Assembly: GCA_035578155.1 (NCBI GenBank)
Contig: JAPWDM010000001.1
Location: 160,553,498-160,617,497, forward strand
DNA length: 64,000 nucleotides
DNA from: Brachynemurus nebulosus
Taxonomy: Eukaryota; Arthropoda; Insecta; Neuroptera; Myrmeleontidae
Direction of reading: 5' to 3'
Within the stretch, counting starts at the first letter, position 1; the number at the start of each line of letters is the position of its first letter. The notes below the pieces were generated by a model that was not told where the DNA came from, did no database searches, and was given only the letters and a program-made list of their open reading frames with translations. Made by a program: the position numbers and the translations under genes. Shown here piece by piece: positions 43,416 to 55,216 of the stretch.

Positions 43416-44217
43416 TCTTTGTCTTGATTGGTAAAACTAACGTTTTCATATACAAAAAAAACGTTAAATATGTGTGACAAAATTTCGCCGCAAGCGATTT
43501 TGGATTAACTCAAACTGATATCTAGTTATAAGTTAAACACTTTAATTTACAAACATACTGTAGTATATTATGATCAGTTAAGTTCCTCTAGCACATAAGA
43601 ACACAATCCATCTGATACAGCACGTTCATATTTATTAACTTTAAATATATGCAATAAAAATTTTCACTCGGTGGCATTTCAATTATAATCCGTTTCATAT
43701 ACAATGTACCGTTTATGCTAACTAATTATGTTTTTGAAAGTATTAATTCCTGATTATATAAAAAAATTCTTATATCTTGCCGATATATTAATGTAATATA
43801 TAGGTAGGCATATTGATATAGTGTATAATCCCGTTCAAAAATAAGAACTATGTATTTACTAACACAAAACGAATCAAAAACTGAAATAGGCACTGTATCA
43901 GTATATCCGAACATTTTCTTTCGAGAATCACTCCTGTACATTACTAACAAATGAAATCTTCAGATACGTATGAAAAACTAGGAAAAAGTGAATAAACACC
44001 TAAACTTATATTTGTGTAACTTTTATACAGCTTTGATGGGCATTTTTTATACGTGACAAGAACAAATCGAATTTAAGAAGACCACACAATAATTCATACC
44101 ATACGACTTTGTTCAGAAATAATGCTTTAATCTCAAGAATTGCAATGGTAGAAACGCTGGGAAATCAAAAAAAAATTATAAATTATAAATTGTTTTTGAA
44201 AATTCAAAATGTACAGA
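43416..44217. other. Gene B upstream DNA
   Basis: No other gene was recognised. It may contain gene B control sequence, but no specific site could be supported. Confidence 0.4.
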
Positions 44218-44406
44218 CACGGCTGACGAGAAGGTAGTGCAGGTAGGGCAATTTCTTGGGGTCTTGGGTCTAAATAGGGGGTCTGCAGCCTCGATTAGGG
44301 GTCTGGAGACAGTGACATGACGTTTTTTTTTTGCTCGTCAATTGTATTTTTGGGCAAAAATTCTTTTGTTGTGCCCATGGGTCCGTTATTTCTGTCGCCG
44401 GCCCTG
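44218..44406. mobile_element. hAT-type MITE, 189 bp
   Basis: A perfect 8-bp duplication TGTACAGA (44210-44217 and 44407-44414) flanks ends CACGGCTGACGA and, reversed, CAGGGCCGGCGA. The interior has TAGGGGGTCT repeated at 44275 and 44297. Noncoding. Confidence 0.9.
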
Positions 44407-44414
44407 TGTACAGA

Positions 44415-44844
44415 ATAAATTAACTGTGTTAAGATACTCCATAGTATACTACAGTCATAGATTTATTTGCGAGAAAGAGACTTTAACTAAAGGTGAGATT
44501 CGCTAAAAAACAATAAAGAAACCGATTTTTTTCTTCATAATTGTGTTTTTTAAGGTGTTAGAAATATTCTCTAAAAATGTTATTTTAAAAAAATTAAAAA
44601 TCGAAAAGTTTTGGGCATTTTAGTGCGCGTACTTTACTATATAATTCAATTTTTAAAAAAAGAAAAAAAAAGCTTTAAATGCTTTTTTCTCGAAAGTAGG
44701 TAGAAAGTAGAATCTTTTGGTTCCGTTGTATATTTTCAAAATTGCGGCTGTTTATAGTCGAGAAAAAAGGGTGATTTTTGAAAATTTATTTTCAAAACGC
44801 GATTTCTCACTGGTTTTTTATTTTTTTTTTTTTCTTAGATCCTA
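44415..44844. repeat. Flank of the hAT insertion, repeat-derived
   Basis: GGTGAGATTCGCTAAAAAAC near 44491 is the reverse of the terminal motif that ends the repeat at 48195. The hAT may therefore have landed inside an older element whose ends lie near 44488 and 48188. Poly-T and A-rich tracts fill the rest. Confidence 0.45.
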
Positions 44845-44874
44845 GTTAGTGCTAGGGATGAGATAAACTGCTAT

Positions 44875-44990
44875 TCTGCGATCGCAGTTGCGACTGCGAC
44901 TGCGACTAAAGAATATCTGCGATTTTAAACTGCGACTGCGATTTTTAGTTGCGACTGTTATTTTTAACTGCTACTGCGATTTTTCAAAAA
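44875..44990. repeat. Left subterminal CTGCGA array of the hAT
   Basis: At least seven CTGCGA hexamers, two TTGCGA variants and one inverted TCGCAG lie within about 115 bases. By analogy with other hAT elements these are likely transposase binding sites. Confidence 0.85.
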
Positions 44991-45260
44991 AAAATGCTAT
45001 TGGACGTAACGTACTAGGTAGATGATGTTAACATAGCAGAGACACAGTGATGATCGTATAATTATGAGTAATATAGATTGGATAAATGATAATTTATTAA
45101 ATCAAGTGCTTACCTTAATAACTGTTGGTTTTTGTAGGTATTATTTTAATTATGGATCATAACGAAATAATGTTCAAATCAATTAACTATTTAGTAACTT
45201 ATTTAATATTAACATGAATAAAATAATAATTATAATAATAATAATACATAAGTAAATGTT

Positions 45261-47180
45261 TTAATGGGTAACTTTCTTTAAAATTTCAAAATTTGCATTT
45301 AAAAACAAGACACTTTGCACTTTTTTAGCTGTTAACCGTGTACGTCTATCGTTATACAACATACCGGCCTTTGAAAATAGTCTTTCACATGGTACGGATG
45401 TGGCAGTCGCGCAAAATTTATCCTGCATTACAGAACTTAAATGAGGATAATTGTAATTATTTTCGGCCCACCACTTTAATGGATCTTTTTTACGGTCAAG
45501 AATATCTTCGTCGAGGTATCGTTGAATTTCGACCAAAGCTCGAGAATTTGCACTGCTTTTGCCTCGCGAATTTGATTTAACTTGATCGTCAATAAAATTC
45601 CATACTGAGCAATTATTAGAATTTGAAGACGTAGTGGCAATTTCTTCTGTAACATGTTTTTTATGTTGCTCCATAAAAATTATTTTTTTTGAAACAGCCT
45701 TAATTAAAATATTTTTAGCCGTTTCTGCAGCTTCTCGGTTTTGAAAGCCAACATCTTTAAATCGTGGGTCTAAAAATGTACAGATTGCTAATACCTCGTG
45801 AAATTCAATTTGTCCTAATCTGTCACTTAATCCAGTTTGTAATTTGTTTAATACAACTAGAATAACAGGATCGAATATCTTGTTTTTCAGTTGAGTACAA
45901 ATTTTCAGTAAGCCGTTTGTCATTATAATGACGAAGGAACCTACGGGATATTTTTCACCGCTTATTGTTTTGGTGACGTCTTCAAACGGTTTTAATATTT
46001 CATAAAGTTGTCGTATCATCTCCCATTCATTTGTTGTTATTACTGGTAAGTCTTTATTAACAATTGCAATCGTACTGCGAATTGCTTCTTGTAGTTCTAA
46101 AAATCGCTCCAGCATGTAAAATGTGGAGTTCCATCGAGTAGGTACATCTTGAATAATTTTTTTAGGTTGATCAATACCTTGCCGTTTTTGATAATTAAGT
46201 AACTTTTCATACTCTAATGAACTACGTTTAAAGAAGGATACAATGTTTCTAATTTTAATCACTAACTGGTCAACATATTTCAATGCGTCTTTCACAATTA
46301 AATTTAAAGTATGCGCAAAACAACCGAATTGTTGCCACTGAAGTTCATTTTTAATTGCATTTTTTATATTGGCTGCATTATCAGACACTGCAAGTAAAAT
46401 TTTATTTTCTAGTTCATAAATTTGCACTATACGTTTCAGTTCTAAACCAAGATTTCTACTTGTATGCGATCCCGTCATACCACTACACTCTAAAAGCACA
46501 GAAACCAATTCAAAATCTTTTAAAAAATGTACCGTAACACCAAGAAAACTTTCATTGTTAATAGAGGTCCAACAGTCTGTTGTTAAGCAAACACTATTAA
46601 CAGATTTTAAATATTCCCGCACATCATTTTTACACTGCTCGTACAACGCCGGAATCAATGTTTTCGAAATGTGGTGTCTGCTTGGAAGTTGATAAGCTGG
46701 ATTCAAAGCTTGTACGAATTCTTTAAATCCTTTATCTTCTACTATGCTAAATGGTTGTAAATCGATAATAAAAAGCTTTAAAAGTGCATCGTCTAATTTC
46801 CTTTTGGCTGTTCCAGATTTTTTTTTCGTTAGAAACGCAGACATTTGCTCCTGTCGATTTTTTATTTTAACATTCGATGCAGCTTCTGCAACAGTCTCCC
46901 GTTCAATTGCTAATACCGGAGTTACTACCACAGGTTCTTGTGATGACCTCATTTGTACAGAATTTTCAGCCGTGTCGGCCTGCTGTTCTGGGTTTGATTT
47001 AATAAAATCTAAAGATATAGTCGGATGTTTCCTCTTGAAATGGTATTTCAAATTTGTTGTCGATGTTCGATAAGACAATTTTGTTTTACATATGTTACAT
47101 TTGGCATATTCTTTATCAATTATAGAATAAAAATTCCAAACTGGACTAGTTTTTCCTTTGACATAGTTTCCAAGATCCAT
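45261..47180 (-). CDS. hAT transposase with BED zinc finger (639 aa)
   Basis: Residues 10-55 form a BED finger: C28-x2-C31-x15-H47-x4-H52 with VWNFYS and LKYHFKRKHP. The catalytic core shows TTDCWTS (D202), LAVSDNAANI (D267), CFAHTLNLIV (287-296) and DVPTRWNST (345-353). Residues about 550-632 are the dimerisation domain, with LKWW (568-571) and PCERLFSKAG; E599 is the likely third acidic residue. Family knowledge: hAT transposases cut and paste DNA using a DDE centre in the RNase H fold. The length is normal for ZBED-type hATs, with no stop or frameshift. The protein acts in the nucleus on its own element ends. A domesticated host gene is less likely because ends and duplications are intact. 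Confidence 0.96.
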   Translation of the reverse strand: MDLGNYVKGKTSPVWNFYSIIDKEYAKCNICKTKLSYRTSTTNLKYHFKRKHPTISLDFIKSNPEQQADTAENSVQMRSSQEPVVVTPVLAIERETVAEAASNVKIKNRQEQMSAFLTKKKSGTAKRKLDDALLKLFIIDLQPFSIVEDKGFKEFVQALNPAYQLPSRHHISKTLIPALYEQCKNDVREYLKSVNSVCLTTDCWTSINNESFLGVTVHFLKDFELVSVLLECSGMTGSHTSRNLGLELKRIVQIYELENKILLAVSDNAANIKNAIKNELQWQQFGCFAHTLNLIVKDALKYVDQLVIKIRNIVSFFKRSSLEYEKLLNYQKRQGIDQPKKIIQDVPTRWNSTFYMLERFLELQEAIRSTIAIVNKDLPVITTNEWEMIRQLYEILKPFEDVTKTISGEKYPVGSFVIIMTNGLLKICTQLKNKIFDPVILVVLNKLQTGLSDRLGQIEFHEVLAICTFLDPRFKDVGFQNREAAETAKNILIKAVSKKIIFMEQHKKHVTEEIATTSSNSNNCSVWNFIDDQVKSNSRGKSSANSRALVEIQRYLDEDILDRKKDPLKWWAENNYNYPHLSSVMQDKFCATATSVPCERLFSKAGMLYNDRRTRLTAKKVQSVLFLNANFEILKKVTH

Positions 47181-47680
47181 TTTTTAAAAAAAGTTACCGA
47201 TTGTTGCTTTGAATTTCACAATAATATGCGAACACTTGAAGTTTAGAAACGATACTGATATTTTTTTAGAAAATTTTAAATAAAAAAAAGGAATAATACA
47301 ATTGGTAGGTAATTTAAAACTAATAAAATGGCATATATTTTAAATATTTGGGAAATTTACAAATATATCTGCGATCAATATGTTTTATATTGCTCAGTTT
47401 TTGCTTTTCTCCAATACTGTAATAACATTATAAATAAGTAATTCCATGAATTACATGAAATAAATTTTTAACAATAATCCTTAAAAATTTCATGTTTTGG
47501 TAATAAAAAAATATTGGTGCTTAAGAAGACATACGAAGCATCTTATATTTTATATTATGTATAATTTACGTATACACAACGAAGACGAAGGGTAGTTTTC
47601 AGTTTAATATGTATGTACCTATAGTCTTGTATTAGGTACAAAGTACAAACTACAAACATGATACAAAATATAGATAGCAG

Positions 47681-47855
47681 TCGCAAGTCGCAACATAAGC
47701 AAACATCATAGTGATGTAGCTGTTGTACGATGTAGAGAACAGAAGTAGCAAGAGCAGTTTTAAAAGTCGCAGTCGCAACATTGCTTGAGTCGCAGTCGCA
47801 ACCTGCGATATGCGATTTTTTAATATCTGCGACAAAATCGCAGTCTGCGATTTTA
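47681..47855. repeat. Right subterminal TCGCAG array of the hAT
   Basis: Repeated AGTCGCAGTCGCAAC units and TCGCAG/CTGCGA hexamers in both orientations mirror the left array. The arrangement is not identical between the ends, which is usual for hAT subterminal regions. Confidence 0.85.
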
Positions 47856-48004
47856 CATACCATCCCTAGTTAGTGCCATATGACTGTATATGCATATTTT
47901 CAGAATATTCTTGATTTCCTTATTTTAGTTCACTGGGGATTTCAGAACGCGAGGGACCATCATGATGGCAAAATCTCGCAGTGTCAACTTCAACGCCATT
48001 ATTA

Positions 48005-48195
48005 ATTTATTATCCTCAGCTCATTTTTGAATTTAAAAAAAAAAAAAAAAACTATTTTTTAATCCTCAAACATGTAGAAATAATGTTGTATACTTATTTA
48101 GTTTTTTAATAAAATTTGTACTTGTATAAAAAAAAAATAATAATAATAAAAGGTCAATTTTTGATGTTTTTTTGGCGAATCTCCCCTTAAGACTT
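48005..48195 (+). repeat. Dispersed repeat, copy 2 (pair with 18474-18655)
   Basis: It shares about 180 bases with 18474-18655, ending GCGAATCTCCCCTTAAG. See that entry for the shared blocks. Confidence 0.7.
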
Positions 48196-50940
48196 GTGAT
48201 AATTTTTTAATCATTTAGCCATGATTTTAATTCGGTTAAAGGCATATTTAATACCTCTACCTTCAGTTTGGGCTTATGTATTAGTACATATGACTGAAAT
48301 TTTTTTGCGAATATACAAGTGCTTCCAAGCATCAAAATTATTGTGATACGCATTTATGGCTTCAACATTTTGCTATAATTCTATTAGTTCAACATTTTTG
48401 GAATCATAAAAAAAATGAATCAGAAAATAAAGTATTTTTCTAAAGTGTGTTTTATCTATTAAAATCTTATATTCAAACAGGAAAAAGCCTATGGTAAAGG
48501 AATAACAATAGTGCCTTCCTAACTTTACACAACGGCTCAAAAAAAAAAAGAGTGTAATATTTTTTGGATTCATGTGTGTAAGTTTTTTTATTCCACTATA
48601 ACTTATAAAGTTTGAGCAGATTTAGATGCGTTTGGTTTTGTTAGGTTCTTTACGTTATTCCACTTAACATAGGTAGTGATATCTTAAAAATCAATGGCCT
48701 AGATAAATAAACGTTGTCACCAAAAGGTGTTTAAAACGCCTGAACGATTATAAATCATAGTTACCATTAAATTTTTATTGCAACCAGGGAATAATTTCTT
48801 TAGGGAACTTGCTTATATAAGCCCCCCGATTGCGATTAAAAATCAGCGGTAATTTTTTTTTAAATTTTTTATATACTTTTTGTCACGGCAGTCGTGTTTT
48901 TTTTTAATTTTTTAATTACTAATTTAGTTTTTATGTATAAAAATCTTTATCATCATTTAAATTATTAGTAAATCATTGATTATTTTTGAAAATTACTGTA
49001 CATGAGACAGTGTTTTACAGTAAATATTAACTGTATTATTTTATTTTATTGTATTATTACAGTGTTGATCTATTTTTTATTAGAAGTAATGTAACAGTTG
49101 AATAAATTGCTTGCAACGCTTTCTTACCTTTAACGATGGTAATGACTGGAATCTAGAGGGTGGTATGTAAAAAATTATCTTTCTTTATCTGGAGTTTTAT
49201 TGTTAATTAATTTTGTACGGTAGATACTTTTCATAATGAACTTTTATAGTAGTTAAATACGTAATTGCTATAATTACTGCTTAAGATAATATTTATAATT
49301 TTTCGAACTATTAAATTTTTAAACCACTAGCTTGTAACAACTACCTAAGATGTTCTCGTTTGTATTAACTAATTTAAATCGGTTAAGTTATGAGGAGGAT
49401 ATAAAATAAAAATAAGTCAAGTTCTAAAAGCAAATACAAACAAACAATGTTTATTTTTTCTGTTTTTTGGGGACATTTGGGCTGTGAAAAACTTAGCATA
49501 AAGACATTCATTAAAAAAATTACAAAATTGAATGCAAATATAAAGAATTGCGATTGTGAAGGTGAATATTCGTTACAAAACTACCAGAATATTTATTGAC
49601 TATAGCATGATTTTAAAATTACCTATGTTAAATGAATAAGATCTAACCGAAAGGAAGTAATATTGCCTCAGAATTACTAACATTTAATAAATGATATTAT
49701 GTGTAGCTCTAGCAGCCTTTTAATTATCGTACTAAAGACAATGTAGTACAATTCTGAACTTGGTCAAACTTCCCAAATTATTATAATATTTCGAATAAAG
49801 TAGAAACTAGAAAAGAATAAATACACAAGCACACTACTAGCAAGCAACAACAGAAAGTGCAAATACATTTTCTTACTATATTAAATGATATTCTTAAAGG
49901 GTGGAGTGAATTAAAAATTCAATTGCAAAATATATTAATAAATTAAGCATCAGTCTAAGAAAAAATTCTTATCAGATAGTTGGTTGAACTTTAATTTGCA
50001 TCCAGTCAAACAACCTTGTTTTAGTAAAGAAAAAACACCATTATATATTGATATTGAAGACAAACTTAGGATTAACCGATTATAGACCAGGAGCTAAGTA
50101 CTTTTAAATGGAAAAATGTCCAACCTAAAGTTCCGTTTCATAAAATTGTTAGTTTAGGTATCACTGATGAATTAGACTAGTCGACAAAATGAAAACTTTT
50201 GTCAGTATCTGTGTTCTCATTCATTTCTCTTGGTTTTTCACGTGGAAACATGACGAAAACCACCATTCTTTCTCTTTAAAGTTTGTTTTAGTTTTACTCC
50301 ATCATAGGGGAAAAGATTTGAGATTGCTATTGAATTAAAAAAGAAATTTCTTAAAATTTTGTTTCATTTGTAACAAAAATTAAATGAAAGCGAATCTCTA
50401 GACATTAGAGAGAGAGAACAATGGTCAGTTGAAGAGAATCGAGTAGATAGAGAGAAGACAAAAAGAATCAGTTTCAAGAAATAGTATTCACTTATTATTT
50501 CTCTCATGTGAAGGAGTTGCTGGGTGGTTTTTTTTTAAAAGGTTGCAATTCAGTAATGAAAATTAATGCAGGCATCAGACATTTCTGTTTAACTTCGTAT
50601 AATATGTATGCTTCCGACTGCTTTGCTTTTTTATTTTTTTTTGTCCTAAGTTTCCTATTTTTTTTAATTATTATAAAAAAAAAAGATTATCTAAATACCC
50701 AATATTTTATTTTGAAAGCTATGAAAAGCTTTAGCTATTGAGGAACACTATTTTTATGTGCGTCCAACACACACTTGGAGAATTTTTTGTTTTTCTATTT
50801 TTATAAGGTGCCAAAATTTTTTTAATACCCTTGAAATTTATCAAAATTTTTGAAAGTTTTTTAATTATTTTCTATTGCTTAAGAATTAACGGATGGGACC
50901 TACCAAATAATGGAACTAATTGACCAACTGCATGACTAAT
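48196..50940. other. Unassigned stretch
   Basis: About 2.7 kb of AT-rich DNA with homopolymer runs. No exon, inverted repeat or tandem array was recognised by eye. Confidence 0.35.
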
Positions 50941-50948
50941 TGACCAAC

Positions 50949-51324
50949 CAGGGCCGGATCTAGGGGAGGGCAAGCCGGGGCACGTGCCCCCTTGTAAGGT
51001 TTTAGGGGCGCCAAAGTGGTGAAAATTGGGGCGCCAAAGTGGTGAAAATTTGTCAACAGTGAGTATTAATGAGAGCGTTAAGGAACTGATGACCAAAAAA
51101 AAAAAAAAAAAAAAAAGTCCACAGACACTATTTATGATAGGCTTTAGGTGAATTTGTTGCTAGAAAAGGAACTGATGACCAAAAAAAAAAGGTCGACAGA
51201 GACCATTTATGATAGGGTCCAGTTGACATTTTTTGTCATCACTTCCAGGAAAAAATTTTTTTTGTTCCGTGGGCGCCGACAGGAAACTTTGCCCCCCCTA
51301 CTAATATCTCTAGATCCGGCCATG
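50949..51324. mobile_element. hAT-type MITE, 376 bp, with internal duplications
   Basis: A perfect 8-bp duplication TGACCAAC (50941-50948 and 51325-51332) flanks ends CAGGGCCGGATCTAG and, reversed, CATGGCCGGATCTAG. Inside, GGGGCGCCAAAGTGGTGAAA is present twice in tandem (51005, 51029). A segment of about 100 bases starting AAGGAACTGATGACC is also duplicated (51080 and 51167). Confidence 0.92.
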
Positions 51325-51332
51325 TGACCAAC

Positions 51333-53049
51333 TATATGGCTAGCGTCACAAAGCTCAGTTTTTAAAAGAAAATACATAAGTTGTAATGGCTGAAAATATT
51401 GAAAAAAGTATAGAAAGCGTAAGAGATCTTCTACTAACCGAAACTAGGGCTAAACTGAAGTTTATCTTTAATACAAATATTAGCCGTAACATAAAATTCA
51501 TTTTTGTTCTCCTACTATTAATCAAATCACTTTTGTGATTAACAATTAGCCCTTCACTATTTGTTAGCCTTGTTAACAGGTTTGTTTCATTTGTGAATTT
51601 TACTCACAATAAATTCAACAATTTAATTAATTCCCGTTTACCTTTAATTTCAATAAAGTTTTGAATTTTTAATTAAGAATTCAAATAATTTTTTTTACCC
51701 ACGGTAAAACGGAGTATAGATTCACAAATTGATTCTGGCCGTTCAAAGTCCTACTCTATTTGTTATGTATCCTTTTTATTACATTAGTACAATACCAGTA
51801 CAACATAGCGTAACAAAGATAGGAAACATGTTTGATGGGCCAAAATTAATATGTTGAAGTATAAGTATATACGTTTGTGGTAAGAGGTACGCGTGTGTTT
51901 ATGTGGCTCTTACCATTTATCTCCAAAACGGCATAACCAAAACTAGTAATTCCGAGTTCTCAATCAGGTCCGATGAAAGTTGGTTCAGTTATTTCCAAAA
52001 TACTTCTAAGAAAACAATAAAATTAAGAATCTTAAAAACTCACTTTGAAAGCTGATCAATTATTATGAGATGGTTCTTAAGCAGGTCTGATGAAAATGGC
52101 TCCAACCGTTTCCAAAATATTCCAGGATTTTCAGTATAAAAACCAAATTAAAAATTAAAATTTTGGTAATTATTCGGAAACATAATTCCACCTATTCTTA
52201 GTTATAAAAAATCAACCAGTTAATTTTAATAAACCGTAATGGCTAATATACTTAATAATGGCTAAATACCTAACAATGGCTAAAAAAAAAAAGAAAAAAA
52301 AACATTAAATGTATCACTAAAATTGTATCGACATATTGTTCATCAAATAAAAATGTAAAAGTTTGAATGATTGCTATTGATTTAATTTTTCCAGCAACTA
52401 AAATTAAAAAAATAGAAGTAATTGAATACTAAATTTCACAACGAAAAGTTTTGCTTTTAATTTACATTTAATGTGAAGAATTCTAGAACAATAAATTCTT
52501 TATAAATCTGTTATAAAAATTAACTAATTCCAAAATTTCGTAATTGTTTTTGATCTTTGAGAATTGGGAAATCCTTAATTGCCTAAATTTTAGACTCAGA
52601 TGGCCTGATTCTTTTTGAATTAATATTGTGCCCGAAAAATTTAAATTCTGATTATATGTCCTATTTTTCGTTGTTTATGTGCATATAATTCCGCTCTCTA
52701 CTTATAAGCAATATCCTACAGTGTTATTTAATTAACATATTCTAAAAGTGAGGAAATCCTTACGTATTACATCTATTAACATTCTGTGAAACAAGTAATT
52801 TTATTAATATGTACCAATATTTAAAGGAAATTACAAAACATTTCCCGTTTGCAAATTATTTCAAACATCTTATTACAAGATGGTAATTGATACATACATA
52901 TAAAAACTTGTAAGTAGGTATTGGATACCCATCAAGCTAGGGAATCTCAGTGTCTAGAGTTTTTCACAACTTTCAGGATAAAATATAAGAAATACAAATA
53001 ATTTTTTTTTTTACGGTATATTATGAAAACTGATTTTACTTGTAGATAC
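51333..53049. other. Unassigned stretch
   Basis: No gene was recognised. A weak pair of paragraphs near 51965 and 52080 share TCNGATGAAAGTGGYTC-like text, suggesting decayed repeats. Confidence 0.35.
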
Positions 53050-53058
53050 TTTACTTAA

Positions 53059-53898
53059 AGCTATGTGAACTACGCAACTGACTTTCGAATATTCGAAATT
53101 CGAAAACGGCATTCGAAAGAGAATCGTTTGTACCCGATTGTACCACCTTTCTTTTCGTTTGTACCTCAAAGGATTCGAAGATAAAGAGTTCCCGAAATTT
53201 GAGATACGGTACATTTCGTTGTTTTATAAGATATTGAAAATCTAAAAACGGCGTTTAAAAGAGAATCGTTTGTATCCGATCGTACCAGTTTTCTTTTCGT
53301 TTGTACCTCAAAGGGTTCGGAGATAAAGAGTCCCCGAAATTCCAGGTAGGGTGAATTTCGTTGTTTTATAAGATACTGAAAATCTGAAAACGGCATTCGA
53401 TAGGGAATCATTTGTACTCGATTGTACACTTTTTGTACCGCTTTTCTTTTCGTTTGTACCTCAAAGGATTCAGAGATAAATGGTCCTCGAAATTCGAGGT
53501 ATGGTGAATTTTGTTGCTCTTTGAGATATTCAAAATCTGAAAACGGCATCTGAAAGAGAATCGTTTGTACCCGATTGTACCACTTTTCTTTTCGTTTGTA
53601 CCTTAAAAGGTTCGGAGGTAAAGAGTCCCGAAATTCTAGGTAGCATTTTAAGGTACAAACGAAAAGAAAAGTGATACAATCGGGTACAAACGATTGTCTT
53701 TCAAATACCATTTTCAGATTTTCAATATCTTATAAAACAACGAAATTCACCATACCTCGAATTTCGGGGACTCTATCTCCGAACCCTTCGAGGTACAAAC
53801 GAAAAGAAAAGTGGTACAATCGGGTACAAACGATTCTCTTTCGAATGCCTTTTTCGAATTTCGAATATTCGAAAGTCAGTTGCGTAGTTCCCATAGTT
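53059..53898. mobile_element. Foldback element with internal tandem units, 840 bp
   Basis: TTTACTTAA occurs directly outside both ends (53050-53058 and 53899-53907). The inverted ends share CTATG, GAACTACGCAACTGACTTTC and GAATATTCGAAATTCG. Inside are four direct units of about 142-153 bases, marked by GAATCGTTTGTAC at 53121, 53263, 53405 and 53558. Two more units follow in reverse (near 53690 and 53830), with the switch near 53640. A 9-bp duplication and long inverted ends fit Mutator-like elements (inference). The 181-residue minus-strand frame is a repeat artefact. Confidence 0.8.
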
Positions 53899-53907
53899 TT
53901 TACTTAA

Positions 53908-54361
53908 GGGGGTATTTTAGTCTAGAGGGCAGAAATTTCGGCTTTTTTAGGAATTAATAAAAAAAAATATATTAATGTTTTTACTGTCCATTTTTTGGCC
54001 TCTATTTGCTGACATTTTTAGAACACAAAAAAATTTACAAAAAAATGAAAATTTAAAACTGTTCCGTACAATCAGTTGTTTCTAGGAATTTTTTGTAACG
54101 GAATATGAAATATTTTTTCTAATGAATAAATTTTATTCCTAGGGTAAACCCTATTTTCGATTTCAGAACGATCGTACAGTTACTTATGGTCTGTTTACAT
54201 TTACCAGAAACGAATAGTGATTTTTACTGAATGAAGTAGGTAAATGTACTAATAATCACCGTTTTTTTTTTCTTTCAGTAAAAACTATTGGCAGTAGCAT
54301 TAATTTGAATATTATAAAAATTGTATTAGATAATATTTTAAATCAAAAAATTACATATTTA
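53908..54361. other. Unassigned DNA
   Basis: Begins TTAAGGGGGTATTTTAGTCT, resembling a transposon end, but no partner was found. No gene was recognised. Confidence 0.35.
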
Positions 54362-54913
54362 AGTACTAGCTGCGACCCGTCAAAATATTGGGTAAATTTT
54401 AAATCAGATATTCGGAAATTCTGTACATAATCAATTAATTATTTTGCGTGGCCCCGCTCGTCAAACGACCTTAAAGTAACCATATTCATATTTCAAAAGC
54501 ATGGCTAATTTCCGCACCATCATGTAGATACCCATGTTAATAGTTTTAGCAGTATTTCTATTTTAGGCCTTTCTAGGGGACAATTTTACTTCACTTTAAT
54601 TTTTTCCAGAGCTTTCAACAATATTTGAAGAAAATTCTGTCAAAAATTCCTTCAACTTTTCAATTTGGAATCTATTTGGTGCCACTGATGGACAATTTTG
54701 AGCACATATCCATTTAAATTTGATGTTCTGAAATTTTATACAAAATCAGTTTTTTATAGTACATCGCTTGGCTCGCTCAACGACTCTAAAGTAAACTTAT
54801 TCATATTTCAATAACATAATTAATTTTGATAAAATTTTATTAAGTTCGGTCCAGCTGTTTAATTAAAGCCGTATTCGATAGTTCTGTGAATCAATTTCGA
54901 TCTCATCTATAAA

Positions 54914-55162
54914 CAGGGCTTCGAACCGAACCGTAACCGTAACTGAAAACCGATAAAACCGATTGATTTTGCCGGAAAGTAACCGTTAACTGGAGCAAAA
55001 TTATTTTTTTTAAAAACCGTTAACCGAAACGAAACTGTTATCTTCTTCGTTCCGGTTCATAGTTGAAATTCAATATTTAATTTTATCCTATAGTAACCAG
55101 TAACCAATAAACTTTTCTAACGTTCGTACATATGGTCGTTAAAATATATTTTTTGTTTTATT

Positions 55163-55216
<54 letters not shown>

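Larger units (their letters stand above)
44853..47868 (-). mobile_element. Intact hAT transposon, 3016 bp
   Basis: A perfect 8-bp target duplication GTTAGTGC (44845-44852 and 47869-47876) flanks inverted ends TAGGGATG. The transposase frame (45261-47180) is unbroken. Arrays of CTGCGA or its reverse occupy both subterminal regions. An undamaged frame with perfect duplications suggests a recent insertion and possible activity (inference). Confidence 0.95.

Noticed and set aside
45338..47246. Plus-strand open frames within the hAT
   Set aside because: They are shadows of the minus-strand transposase.
53166..53907. Open frames of 181 and 78 residues with repeated RYKRKEKWYNRVQ
   Set aside because: The repeats follow the DNA tandem units exactly, on both strands, inside a mobile foldback; no gene signals.
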